A DNA stretch of 63,064 nucleotides from JBFXAN01 sp050184225 (lineage in GTDB: Bacteria; Chloroflexota; Dehalococcoidia; CAUJGQ01): the NCBI GenBank assembly GCA_050184225.1, contig JBFXAN010000016.1:1-63064 (forward strand), given 5' to 3'. The translations under genes were made by a program, and so were the position numbers. The notes beneath the pieces were generated by a model. That model had not been told where the DNA came from and did not search any database. It was given only the letters and a program-made list of their open reading frames with translations. How positions within the stretch are numbered: the stretch's first letter is position 1; each line of letters starts with the position of its first letter. Shown in pieces: positions 26,154 through 34,106 of the stretch.

Positions 26154-27986
26154 TCATCGCTCCCGTTCCGTGTTCTCGGTCTCGTCCGCGAGCACAGTCG
26201 CGCCATTCGAATCGTCAACTCGTCCATCAGAGGGCGCCGCGGCAGCGTCGCCGGCAGTGACCTTGCCCGGCGGTAGGTGAGTCAGCCACGCCTGTGCGTC
26301 GGCGATGGCGCGTTCTGTCGACTCGAGGAGTACCGGCGTCTCCAGATACACCGCTACGGTGGTATCGCTGCCGAGCTTGCCCGTGCGCCGGATCTGCTCG
26401 GCGACGTGCGGGTCCAACCCGACGAGGTACAGGCGACCGCCCGCCGCGCGGATCTGGTCTGCATAGCGGCCGAGGATGTCGATGAAGGTGGCGCCGACCG
26501 ACATCCGGTTTCGCAGCCGCAGCACCACCGCCGGCGCCTCCGCGCCTTCGACCTCCGGCAGGGCGCGGCCGAGGGTCCAGGCGCCCGCGTAGAAGAGGCT
26601 GCCATGGACATCGAGGACGATGATCTCGCGGCTCGGCAGATGCGCCGGCGGTTGATGCTCGGCGAGGCGGCCATCGGCGATTTGCACCAACTGCACGAGC
26701 GAGACGTCGACGGAGGCCGTGAAGAGGTGGATCGTCGCGGAGAGTGCCGCCCCGATCGCGACCGCCCACTGGATCGGCAGGAAGAGGGTCGCGACCAGCG
26801 TCGTCACACCGGCTATGCGCGGCGCCCAGCCGGTACGCCAGACCGTTAGCCCCTCGCGGACATTGAGCGCGCTGAATCCCGCGAGGATCAGCAGCGCGGC
26901 CAGCGCGGGCATCGCCACCCGCCCTACCAGACCGGCAAACAGCAGCAGGATCACCGCCATCCAGAGCCCGGAGAAGATGGCGGCCCAGCGGCTGCGCGCC
27001 TTCGCGCTCACATTGAGGGCGGTGTCGCCGACCGACCCGCCCACCGGCTGGCCCTGGAAGACGCCGGCGGCGACGTTCGCGATCCCCTGGGCGGTAAAGT
27101 CCCCCGAGATGCTGGCCCGGTGCCCGGCGGGATTCGGGAAGTTCTGAGCAACGCCCGCGCCCTGGATGAGGCTGATCACCGCGATCGCGAGCGCCCCCGT
27201 GAACAGATCGAGCGAGAGCACCGAGAACGAGGGGAAATCCGGCAGCGGCAGGCCGCTGGGAATGTCGCCGACGTCGCTGACAATCTCCACGCTCTCAAAT
27301 GCGGGAAGCGTGGCGACGAGCGACGGGACGATCAGCGCCACCAGCGTGCCGAACTCGCGCAGCCGCGTGCGCGGTAGTAGCACCGCCAGCACGATTGTCA
27401 GCACGCCGACCGCCAGCGCCCGAGGTTCGATCTGGCTCGGATGGACCGCCACATAGATCGTCTGCGCGACCTTGTTGCTGCGCGGCGGGTCGTAGCCGAC
27501 GAAGTCGCCGATCTGACCAAAGACAATCAGCAACGAGATCCCGATCAGGAACCCCGTCATCACTGAGTGGGAGACAAAGCGGGTGAGGCTGCCCAATTTC
27601 AGCAGCCCGGCGCCGATCATCGCGACGCCGGAGATCAACGTCAGCAGGAACAGTGCCTGATTGCGTTCGTCTCCGCTGAGGCCGGAAAGTGCCCCCGCCG
27701 CCGCCAGGGCCGAGGCGCTGGTCGTGGCGACGATCAACAGTTGCGTGCTGGCGAAGAGGCCGCCGGCAAACCGGCCGACCATGCTGGCGTAGAGACCATA
27801 GATCGGATTGACGCCGGCCAATACCGAGGCGGCCATGCCATCCGGCACGCTCCCGATCGCGCCGACCACCCCCGCGACAGCGTCGTCCTTGAGCGTCTCG
27901 CGCTTCGGTGTGTAGCGCTGCAGCGTGCGCGCGCTCACCGTCTGCAACTTCGTCGAGATGCCGTTCGGAATCTCAGGCCACTTCAT
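26154..27986 (-). CDS. SulP-family anion transporter with STAS domain, divergent paralogue
   Basis: A 610-residue SulP protein, clearly diverged from the one at 24444. The TM domain opens with 'LKDDAVAGVVGAIGSVPDGMAASVLAGVNPIYGLYASMVG', contains 'LIQGAGVAQNFPNP' and 'VFQGQPVGGSVGDTALN', and ends near residue 440. The STAS domain (about 470-560) has 'EIIVLDVHGSLFYAGAWTL' and 'VVLRLRNRMSVGATFIDILG'. The C-terminal 45 residues are acidic and low-complexity. It is the first gene of the SulP-SulP-HAD run and may move a different anion from its neighbour. It starts at ATG 27986 with GGTGAG. Confidence 0.88.
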   Translation of the reverse strand: MKWPEIPNGISTKLQTVSARTLQRYTPKRETLKDDAVAGVVGAIGSVPDGMAASVLAGVNPIYGLYASMVGRFAGGLFASTQLLIVATTSASALAAAGALSGLSGDERNQALFLLTLISGVAMIGAGLLKLGSLTRFVSHSVMTGFLIGISLLIVFGQIGDFVGYDPPRSNKVAQTIYVAVHPSQIEPRALAVGVLTIVLAVLLPRTRLREFGTLVALIVPSLVATLPAFESVEIVSDVGDIPSGLPLPDFPSFSVLSLDLFTGALAIAVISLIQGAGVAQNFPNPAGHRASISGDFTAQGIANVAAGVFQGQPVGGSVGDTALNVSAKARSRWAAIFSGLWMAVILLLFAGLVGRVAMPALAALLILAGFSALNVREGLTVWRTGWAPRIAGVTTLVATLFLPIQWAVAIGAALSATIHLFTASVDVSLVQLVQIADGRLAEHQPPAHLPSREIIVLDVHGSLFYAGAWTLGRALPEVEGAEAPAVVLRLRNRMSVGATFIDILGRYADQIRAAGGRLYLVGLDPHVAEQIRRTGKLGSDTTVAVYLETPVLLESTERAIADAQAWLTHLPPGKVTAGDAAAAPSDGRVDDSNGATVLADETENTERER

Positions 27987-28437
27987 CAGAACTCACCGGT
28001 TCTGTGGATCACACGGAACTTCTTGCGTGTACATCGATCGTCTTTCCACATCATCGTGCAGCACCCGTCGCTGCCTTGGGATGTGACTCGCCGCGACGCT
28101 GAGGCCGATGGCGATGCCCAACAGCGGGTTCTCTGGTCCGAGGCTGACGCCGCCCGCCAGATTGTTCGCTACCGCCGTCATGTCGCCGTCACATTCCGTG
28201 CTCGTCTGCTGGGCGAAGCAGCGTGGTCAACTCAAGTACTCGACTTCCTGATCTCCTCATCGCCGAGACCGCGCTGCATCACGGTCTCGGCACTCTGCAC
28301 GTCGACGGCGCACCACGAGCGGATCGCAGAGGGGCGTCCGCTCGTGGTGCGCCGGCTCGGCGGAGGGATTACCGAACGCTGCGCCACCTCTTCTGCCCGC
28401 TCGTGCCGCTCGACAGCACCCGGTCGAACCTGAGGCA
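27987..28437. other. intergenic region between SulP pair and first sulfatase
   Basis: A 451-nt gap upstream of the SulP gene and downstream of a sulfatase gene, both on the minus strand. Short open frames exist on both strands, but none has a ribosome site or family resemblance. The promoter of the SulP unit should be in the left half. A strong hairpin (28306-28354) lies in the right half. Confidence 0.5.
28306..28354 (-). terminator. 18-bp perfect hairpin 3' of arylsulfatase
   Basis: The arms 28306-28323 and 28337-28354 are exact reverse complements (CGGCGCACCACGAGCGGA...) with a 13-nt loop, 84 nt beyond the sulfatase stop. It has no U-tract, so it is a candidate 3' stem or Rho-associated hairpin rather than a classical terminator. 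Confidence 0.45.
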
Positions 28438-30777
28438 CTAGTCGCGCGCCATCGCCGCCGCGAGGTGCGCTTCCACATCGACGTACACGTCGTCGGCGAT
28501 ATCGAAGACGACCTTCTTGATTTCGCCACCGGTGAAGTCGAACCCGGGAGTGTACATTGAGCTGACCGGGTCGGCGCTGTCGTAGCCGATGCAGAGTCCC
28601 TCGCCACACAGCGAGAAGTGGCCCAACACCGTGCGAATCTCAGCCTCACCGACCATCCGGTCGTCGATGTAGAGCTTTAGCGGTCCGATGCCCTCGCGGT
28701 TCTCTCCCATGCGTTTCTTGGTGAACTCCACGCCGATGATGTGCGGACCCGACGGCGGGACCGGCGCCGAGATGCGGTTCTCCGGCGGGATGCCGAGGAA
28801 GTTATAGACGTAGGTGACCTGGCCGTCCTTGATCAATAGCGCGTGGCCGCCGAAGCGCGACCCATTGGCGAAGATCACACCCTGTGACTTGGGCGTGAGC
28901 ACCACCTCCGCGAGGATCTTGTACGACACGCCGTGGGTGTTCGCCGCAGAGCGCTCGGGAACCTCGCTCGTGCCCGGGTAATAGGTATACGTTCCGCTGG
29001 GCGGCACCGGGATGTGGAACTCCATGGCGATGAACGTCTCGAAGTCCTTTGCGTTGCCGATGATCTGAAGGTCGTTGAGCGGTAGGACGTTGTTCGCCTT
29101 GGCCTCCTCCATCCAGACTGCCTTCAGTTCTTCGACCTTGTCGGGATGCTCACCGGCGAGGTCATGGGCCTCTGAGCGATCCTCGTCCGTATGGAACAGT
29201 TGCCAGCGGTCATTCTCGAAGTTGCTCATGCCGCTGATCGGGCCGTGCTCGGTGACGGCCTTCCAGCCCTGGTGCCAGATGCCGCGGGAACCGAACATCT
29301 CGTAGTACTGGGTCTGCTTCTGCGTCGGCGTGTCCGCGTTGTCAAATGAATACCGCATCGACACGCCCGACAGCGGGGTCTGCTTGGCGCCGTTATACAT
29401 ATCCGGCATCTCGACCCCGCACACGTCCAAAATCGTCGGCACGATATCGGTGGAGTGGTGGTACTGGTGGCGCACTTCGCCCTTCGCCTTGATCCCAGCC
29501 GGCCAGTGGATCACCAGCGGGTCGCATACCCCGCCCTGGTAGGTGTAGCGCTTGAACATCCGGTAGGGGGTGGAGAACGCCATCGCCCAGCCGGTTGGGT
29601 AGTGGTTGTACGTGTTCGGGCTGCCGAGCTGGTCAACCATCCTCAGGTTCTGCTCGAGGTCGTCGGGGTAGCCGCCGAAGATCTTGCCTTCGTTCACTGA
29701 GCCGTCCGGCGAGCCTTCGCCTGAGGCGCCGTTGTCAGCGCAGTAGAAGATGATTGTGTTGTCGAGCTGTCCCGACTCCTCCAGGTAGTCGATGATCCGG
29801 CCGACCTGGGCGTCGGTGTACTCGGAGAATCCGGCATAGACCTCGGCCATCCGGCTGAACATCTTCTTCTCGGCATCGTTCAACGAGTCCCAGGGTCGGA
29901 CGAGATCGGCCGGTGTGAACGTGCCCTCGGTCATCGGGTTCATCGGAGTCAGTTCGGTACCCTCTGGGAGGATGCCCTTCTCGATCATCCGGGGTAGCGC
30001 CCACTCGCGGTACGCCTCGTAACCGTCATCGAACTTGCCCTTGTACTTATCGATGTACTCCTGCGGCGCGTGATGAGGCGCGTGGTTGGCGCCGGGGCAG
30101 AACCAGAGGTACCAGGGCTTGTTCGGCTCGGTCTGCTTCGAGTCGCGGATCATCCGCAGCGCCTGATCGGCGAGGTCCTTCGAGAGGTGGTAGCCATCCT
30201 CCGGCAGGTACGGCTGGCTAATGTAGTGGTTGTCCTCGGCCAGGCTCGGATACCAGTTGTTCGTCTCTCCGCCAATGAAGCCGTAGAAGCGGTCGTAGCC
30301 CTGGCCGAGCGGCCAGTTCTTCTTCGACGCCCCCATCGTCCACTCATCAATGGGAACGTTGTGATTCTTGCCCACCCAAAAGGTCGACCAACCGGCGTCC
30401 CGCAAGATATTGGCCATCGTCGCGTTCTCCGGCGGGATGTGCGAGCTATAGCCGGGGAAGCCGGTGGACGACTCGGAGATCGACGCGAACCCATTGAGGT
30501 GGTGGTTGCGCCCGGTCAGAAAGGTCGAGCGGGTGGGCGAGCAGAGCGCGGTCGTGTGCCACTGCGAGTAGGTCAACCCGTTCGCCGCCAGCCGCTCCAT
30601 CGTCGGCATGTTGATCCGGCCCCCGTACGGCGACCAGGCCGCGCATCCGGTATCGTCGTACAACACCACGAGCACGTTCGGCGCACCCTCCGGCGCCTTG
30701 TCCGCGAGAAACGCCGGCCAGTCCGCCGTCGAGTCGCGGACATCCAGCTTGATCTCACCCGTGAATGGCTTCGGCAC
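28438..30777 (-). CDS. arylsulfatase, long (AtsA/AtsD-like) form
   Basis: A 779-residue sulfatase of the long type known from Mycobacterium tuberculosis AtsA/AtsD (about 790 residues). Metal ligands D41-D42 ('LYDDTG') precede the formylglycine motif C79-S-P-T-R83, whose Cys must be oxidised by FGE. 'GKNHN', 'PHHAPQEYIDKYKG' and 'FYCADNGASGEGS' supply further metal and sulfate ligands. The last 200 residues form a beta-rich domain present only in this long form. There is no signal peptide, so it is cytoplasmic. It starts at GTG 30777 (GAGGAGGG upstream), 61 nt after the 30839 sulfatase, probably in one operon. Substrate unknown. Confidence 0.92.
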   Translation of the reverse strand: MPKPFTGEIKLDVRDSTADWPAFLADKAPEGAPNVLVVLYDDTGCAAWSPYGGRINMPTMERLAANGLTYSQWHTTALCSPTRSTFLTGRNHHLNGFASISESSTGFPGYSSHIPPENATMANILRDAGWSTFWVGKNHNVPIDEWTMGASKKNWPLGQGYDRFYGFIGGETNNWYPSLAEDNHYISQPYLPEDGYHLSKDLADQALRMIRDSKQTEPNKPWYLWFCPGANHAPHHAPQEYIDKYKGKFDDGYEAYREWALPRMIEKGILPEGTELTPMNPMTEGTFTPADLVRPWDSLNDAEKKMFSRMAEVYAGFSEYTDAQVGRIIDYLEESGQLDNTIIFYCADNGASGEGSPDGSVNEGKIFGGYPDDLEQNLRMVDQLGSPNTYNHYPTGWAMAFSTPYRMFKRYTYQGGVCDPLVIHWPAGIKAKGEVRHQYHHSTDIVPTILDVCGVEMPDMYNGAKQTPLSGVSMRYSFDNADTPTQKQTQYYEMFGSRGIWHQGWKAVTEHGPISGMSNFENDRWQLFHTDEDRSEAHDLAGEHPDKVEELKAVWMEEAKANNVLPLNDLQIIGNAKDFETFIAMEFHIPVPPSGTYTYYPGTSEVPERSAANTHGVSYKILAEVVLTPKSQGVIFANGSRFGGHALLIKDGQVTYVYNFLGIPPENRISAPVPPSGPHIIGVEFTKKRMGENREGIGPLKLYIDDRMVGEAEIRTVLGHFSLCGEGLCIGYDSADPVSSMYTPGFDFTGGEIKKVVFDIADDVYVDVEAHLAAAMARD

Positions 30778-30838
30778 GTCAGCCCTCCTCAGGGTTTTGC
30801 ACGCGGGGCCATGTGCATTGTGGAGACGGGCGGATCCG

Positions 30839-32383
30839 TCAGTGGTTGGCCCCGCTCATGGCCGCCTCCATCTTTTCGAGCGCCTGGTCGATCGTGAAGC
30901 TCGCCGCCTTCTGCCGCGGCGGGAACTCGTTGAACGTCGCGAGGAACTCAGACACAATCCCGGATGCCGCAAGGACGATGTAGCCCTTGGCCGCGAGCCA
31001 GTCCCAGTACGTGTTCGAGGTGGTGTCCGCCCGTTCAAACGGATCGGATCGCAGGTTGTACAGCTTTGGGATACGGAGGGCCGTGAACGGCTCAGCCCAC
31101 AGTGCCAATGTCCCGGGCATCCGCTGTTCCATGAACACGACTTTCCAATTGTCGAAACGCAGCGCGACGAGGTCACCGTCGTCGCTGAAGTAGATGAACC
31201 CTTGGCGCGGGCTTTCCTGCTCCTCGCCAGTGAGATAGGGCAGCAGATTGTAGCCGTCGATATGCACCTTGAAACTCTTGCCTGCGGCTGGATATCCCTG
31301 CTTCAACTTCTCGACGATGTCCGGCTCGCCCGCTGCTGCCAGGAAGGTGGGCAGCCAGTCGTGATGCTGGACGATCTCGTTGGAGACGGCTCCCGCCGGG
31401 ATCTTCCCCGGCCAGCGCACCATCAGCGGGATGCGAAAAGCGCCTTCCCAGTTCGTGTTCTTCTCACTGCGGAAGGGCGTCATCGCTCCATCCGGCCATG
31501 TATTCATGTGCGGCCCGTTGTCCGTGCTGTACATCACGATCGTGTCGTCCGCGATGCCCAACTCGTCCACCAGATCGAGCAACTGACCGACGTGCTTGTC
31601 GTGGTCGATCATCGTGTCGTGATAGGGAGACTGCCAGCGCCCCGCCTGCCCGATGCTCTCCGGCTTGGCATGCGTGCGGAAGTGCATGTGCGTCGTGTTT
31701 ACCCAGCAGAAGAAGGGCGTGTCCGCCGCCTGCTGCCGCCGGATGAAGTCGCTCGCTGCCGCGACGAACTCGTCGTCGCACGTCTCCATCCGCTTCCGAT
31801 TAAGCGCGCCGGTGTCCTCGATCCGCTGCCTGCCGACGCGGCCCCAGCGAGGCTGTTCGGTCGGGTCGTCCTCATCCGTCGCGTAGCAGTGCAGCACGCC
31901 GCGTGGACCGAAGCGCTCACGGAACTGGGGGAAGCCGTTGGCGCTGGGGTAATCCGGATCTTCCGGGTCCTCTTCGGCGTTCAAGTGGTAGAGGTTGCCG
32001 AAGAACTCGTCGAACCCGTGCACAGTCGGCAGGTACTCATTCTTGTCGCCGAGGTGGTTCTTGCCGAACTGCCCCGTCCCGTAGCCCTGGTTCTTGAGCA
32101 ACTCCGCGATCGTTGGATCCTCCGCCTGCAATCCCACCGGCGCGGCGGGCATGCCCACCTTGCTCAACCCGGTACGGAAGACGCTCTGCCCGGTGATGAA
32201 CGACGAGCGCCCCGCCGTGCAGCTCTGCTCACCATAGGAGTCGGTGAAGCGCATCCCCTCGTTGGCGATCCGGTCGATGTTCGGCGTGCGGTAGCCCATC
32301 AGCCCGTCGCTGTAGCAGCTCAGATTGGTGATGCCGATGTCATCACCCCAGATCACCAAAACGTTCGGCTTTCCCTGTGGCAT
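30839..32383 (-). CDS. sulfatase, short form with CTAGR motif
   Basis: A 514-residue sulfatase beginning directly with the catalytic strand 'KPNVLVIWGDDIG' (D14-D15). The formylglycine motif is C55-T-A-G-R59, the C-x-A-x-R variant rather than the CSPTR used by the three long paralogues. Metal and sulfate ligands recur in 'GKNHLGDKNEYLPT' and 'VMYSTDNGPHMNTWPDG'. It lacks the C-terminal beta domain of the long forms. There is no signal peptide. I chose ATG 32383 because AAAGGAGTGA lies upstream; the frame up to 32764 is antisense to the vapB/vapC region. The substrate class probably differs from its neighbours. Confidence 0.9.
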   Translation of the reverse strand: MPQGKPNVLVIWGDDIGITNLSCYSDGLMGYRTPNIDRIANEGMRFTDSYGEQSCTAGRSSFITGQSVFRTGLSKVGMPAAPVGLQAEDPTIAELLKNQGYGTGQFGKNHLGDKNEYLPTVHGFDEFFGNLYHLNAEEDPEDPDYPSANGFPQFRERFGPRGVLHCYATDEDDPTEQPRWGRVGRQRIEDTGALNRKRMETCDDEFVAAASDFIRRQQAADTPFFCWVNTTHMHFRTHAKPESIGQAGRWQSPYHDTMIDHDKHVGQLLDLVDELGIADDTIVMYSTDNGPHMNTWPDGAMTPFRSEKNTNWEGAFRIPLMVRWPGKIPAGAVSNEIVQHHDWLPTFLAAAGEPDIVEKLKQGYPAAGKSFKVHIDGYNLLPYLTGEEQESPRQGFIYFSDDGDLVALRFDNWKVVFMEQRMPGTLALWAEPFTALRIPKLYNLRSDPFERADTTSNTYWDWLAAKGYIVLAASGIVSEFLATFNEFPPRQKAASFTIDQALEKMEAAMSGANH

Positions 32384-32479
32384 GTACGTCACTCCTTTGC
32401 AGATGCGGATAGCGGATTCGACTCGGCCGGACCATCGAACGGGCCGGCGATCGACAGAAAACCAGATTACTGGCAATCT

Positions 32480-32827
32480 ATGCTCATGAAGACAACGCTC
32501 AACCTCCCTGATGAGTTGATACGCGCGGTGAAACTCCGCGCCGTCGAAGAGAACCGGAAGCTCACCGACATGATCGCCGACCTCCTCCGGCGTGGCTTGG
32601 CTCAGGAGCCCGACGCGCCGCCGGCCATCCGCAACCGCGTAAGGCTCCCGCTGGTGAAAGGCGCTCACTGTGCCCGGCCAGATGAAGAGATGACTCCAGA
32701 GCGTGTCGCGCAAGTCCTGCTTGACCAGGAGGCCGAGTGGAGCCGTGATGCTTTGCGATCGCAATGTCTGGCTGGCGCTCGCGCTGCTCGATCATACCCA
32801 CCACGACGCTGCCCGCAGATGGCTTGA
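32480..32827 (+). CDS. VapB-like antitoxin (first of two TA modules)
   Basis: An antitoxin of about 115 residues. It starts with the ribbon-helix-helix-like 'MKTTLNLPDELIRAVKLRAVEENRKLTDMIADLLRRGL', followed by a toxin-binding tail ending 'TPERVAQVLLDQEAEWSRD'. ATG 32480 and ATG 32486 are equally possible starts. The frame runs on for about 28 codons of arginine-rich sequence overlapping the toxin gene by 80 nt, which looks unnatural; the original stop may have been lost. The partner toxin gene is broken (32748-33188), so this antitoxin may now be an orphan. Confidence 0.7.
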   Translation: MLMKTTLNLPDELIRAVKLRAVEENRKLTDMIADLLRRGLAQEPDAPPAIRNRVRLPLVKGAHCARPDEEMTPERVAQVLLDQEAEWSRDALRSQCLAGARAARSYPPRRCPQMA

Positions 32828-33188
32828 GACGGCTACCAAACCCGGAGCCGTCCTCTTTTGCCGCGCGACACAGCAGACATTTCTTCGGCTCCTGACCACC
32901 GCAGCCGTTCTCGCTCCGTATGGGATTCCGCTGCTCACCAATCAGCAGGCGTAGGACGTGTACGAAGCGCTCCTCGCCGACGACCGGATCATCCTCCAGG
33001 CCCGAGAGCCGGCCGGACTGGAGCGCCGCTGGAAACAGTTCGCCGTGCGAGAAACGGCGTCGCCGAAGCTCTGGATGGATACATACCTGGCTGCCTTCGC
33101 CCGGACCGGCGGCTACCGGTTGGTGACGACCGACGCCGCCTTCAACCAATTCGTCGGACTGGACCGCGTGTTGCTTCACCCGCCGTAA
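32748..33188 (+). pseudogene. PIN-domain VapC toxin interrupted by in-frame TAG
   Basis: The 147-codon frame encodes a TIGR00028-like (Mtu PIN family) toxin: 'LCDRNVWLALALLDHTHHDAARRWL' with the first acidic residue, and 'WMDTYLAAFARTGGYRLVTTDAAFNQF' with the later Asp residues. It is split by TAG at 32952-32954, between 'LLTNQQA' and 'DVYEALLADDRI'. In this family a Trp usually occupies that place, so a single TGG to TAG change explains the stop. Both halves remain in the same frame with intact motifs, which suggests a recent mutation, a sequencing error or amber readthrough. Confidence 0.82.
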
Positions 33189-33230
33189 GCCGCATCTTGA
33201 CAGCATGTAGCTCGCTGCTACGATGCCACT

Positions 33231-33497
33231 GTGCCGATACGTACGACCGTGACCCTCGATCCTGATGTGGCCGAGCAAGTCAAAGAGCTTGCGCGGCGAC
33301 GCAATGTTTCGTTCAAGGTCGCCCTGAACAGCACCATCCGTGCGGGGCTTGCGGCCGAGCGGGGTGGCCGACGACCGTTCAAGGTGGAAGCCCGGCCGTT
33401 GGGCTTGCGTCCAGACATTGATTGGACGAAGGCACTTCAATTGGCCGCGGACCTGGAGGACGAGGAAATCATCCGCAAACTCGAGTTGCGGAAGTGA
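33231..33497 (+). CDS. VapB-like antitoxin (second TA module)
   Basis: An 88-residue antitoxin. The N-terminal 'TTVTLDPDVAEQVKELARRRNVSFKVALNSTIRAGL' is a ribbon-helix-helix DNA-binding domain that normally represses its own operon. The C-terminal 'DIDWTKALQLAADLEDEEIIRKL' would wrap the PIN toxin. It starts at GTG 33231. The toxin gene starts 19 nt after its stop (33517). Sequence and size differ from the neighbouring antitoxin, so the two modules are probably not a recent duplication. Confidence 0.82.
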   Translation: MPIRTTVTLDPDVAEQVKELARRRNVSFKVALNSTIRAGLAAERGGRRPFKVEARPLGLRPDIDWTKALQLAADLEDEEIIRKLELRK

Positions 33498-33516
33498 CCG
33501 AGTAGGGCTGCAATCC

Positions 33517-33945
33517 ATGAAGCTGCCCGATGTCAATCTTCTCTTGTACGCGTACGATACGAGATCGCCCCACCACACTCCCGCTCGTCGATGGATCGAA
33601 ACGGTGCTGTCCGGAACCGAGAGTGTCGGCTTTGCATGGGTCGTCCTACTCGCCTTCGTACGGATCTCCACTCGAATCAGATTCGCCGGCCAGCCGTTCG
33701 AGCCGGCTGAAGCTTTCGATATCGTTGAACGCTGGCTCGCCCAACCGTGTGCGCTGGTCCTCCATCCGACCGAGCGCCATCTCGCGGTGCTGCGCGGGCT
33801 CGTGGAGCCGCTGGGGACGGCAGGCAACATCACCACGGACGCGCACCTTGCGGCGCTGGCGATCGAGCACGGGGCCGAGGTCTGCTCGGCCGACACCGAC
33901 TTCGGCCGCTTCCGTGGGCTCCGCTGGACCAACCCGCTGGCGTAG
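33517..33945 (+). CDS. vapC: VapC-like PIN-domain ribonuclease toxin
   Basis: A 142-residue PIN ribonuclease of the Mtu PIN group (TIGR00028-like). Acidic metal ligands are visible as D5 ('LPDVNLLLYAYD'), D108 ('NITTDAHLAALAIEH') and D126/D128 ('CSADTDFGRF'), and 'HHTPARRWIE' and 'WVVLLAFVRIST' are typical family blocks. It would cleave RNA when freed from the antitoxin encoded just upstream. The frame is intact to 'LRWTNPLA', the family's usual end. It is followed by a convergent sulfatase gene. Confidence 0.88.
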   Translation: MKLPDVNLLLYAYDTRSPHHTPARRWIETVLSGTESVGFAWVVLLAFVRISTRIRFAGQPFEPAEAFDIVERWLAQPCALVLHPTERHLAVLRGLVEPLGTAGNITTDAHLAALAIEHGAEVCSADTDFGRFRGLRWTNPLA

Positions 33946-34106
33946 GACCGCGCTGCCACTCCGGGTGCCGCGCTCATCTCGTCGTTGCCGCTCACGCCCT
34001 GCTTCGTTCGGCGGCTGAGGGAGTGATGGCCCTGGGCCGCTCCACCGTCATTGTGTCGAGGCGACATATCTCGGTCCTGATTTCGGCCCGGTTTCCGACC
34101 TAACGT

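Noticed and set aside
30608..32827. 739-codon plus-strand open frame
   Set aside because: Almost entirely antisense to two sulfatase genes with perfect motifs; only its last 115 codons (VapB-like) are real.
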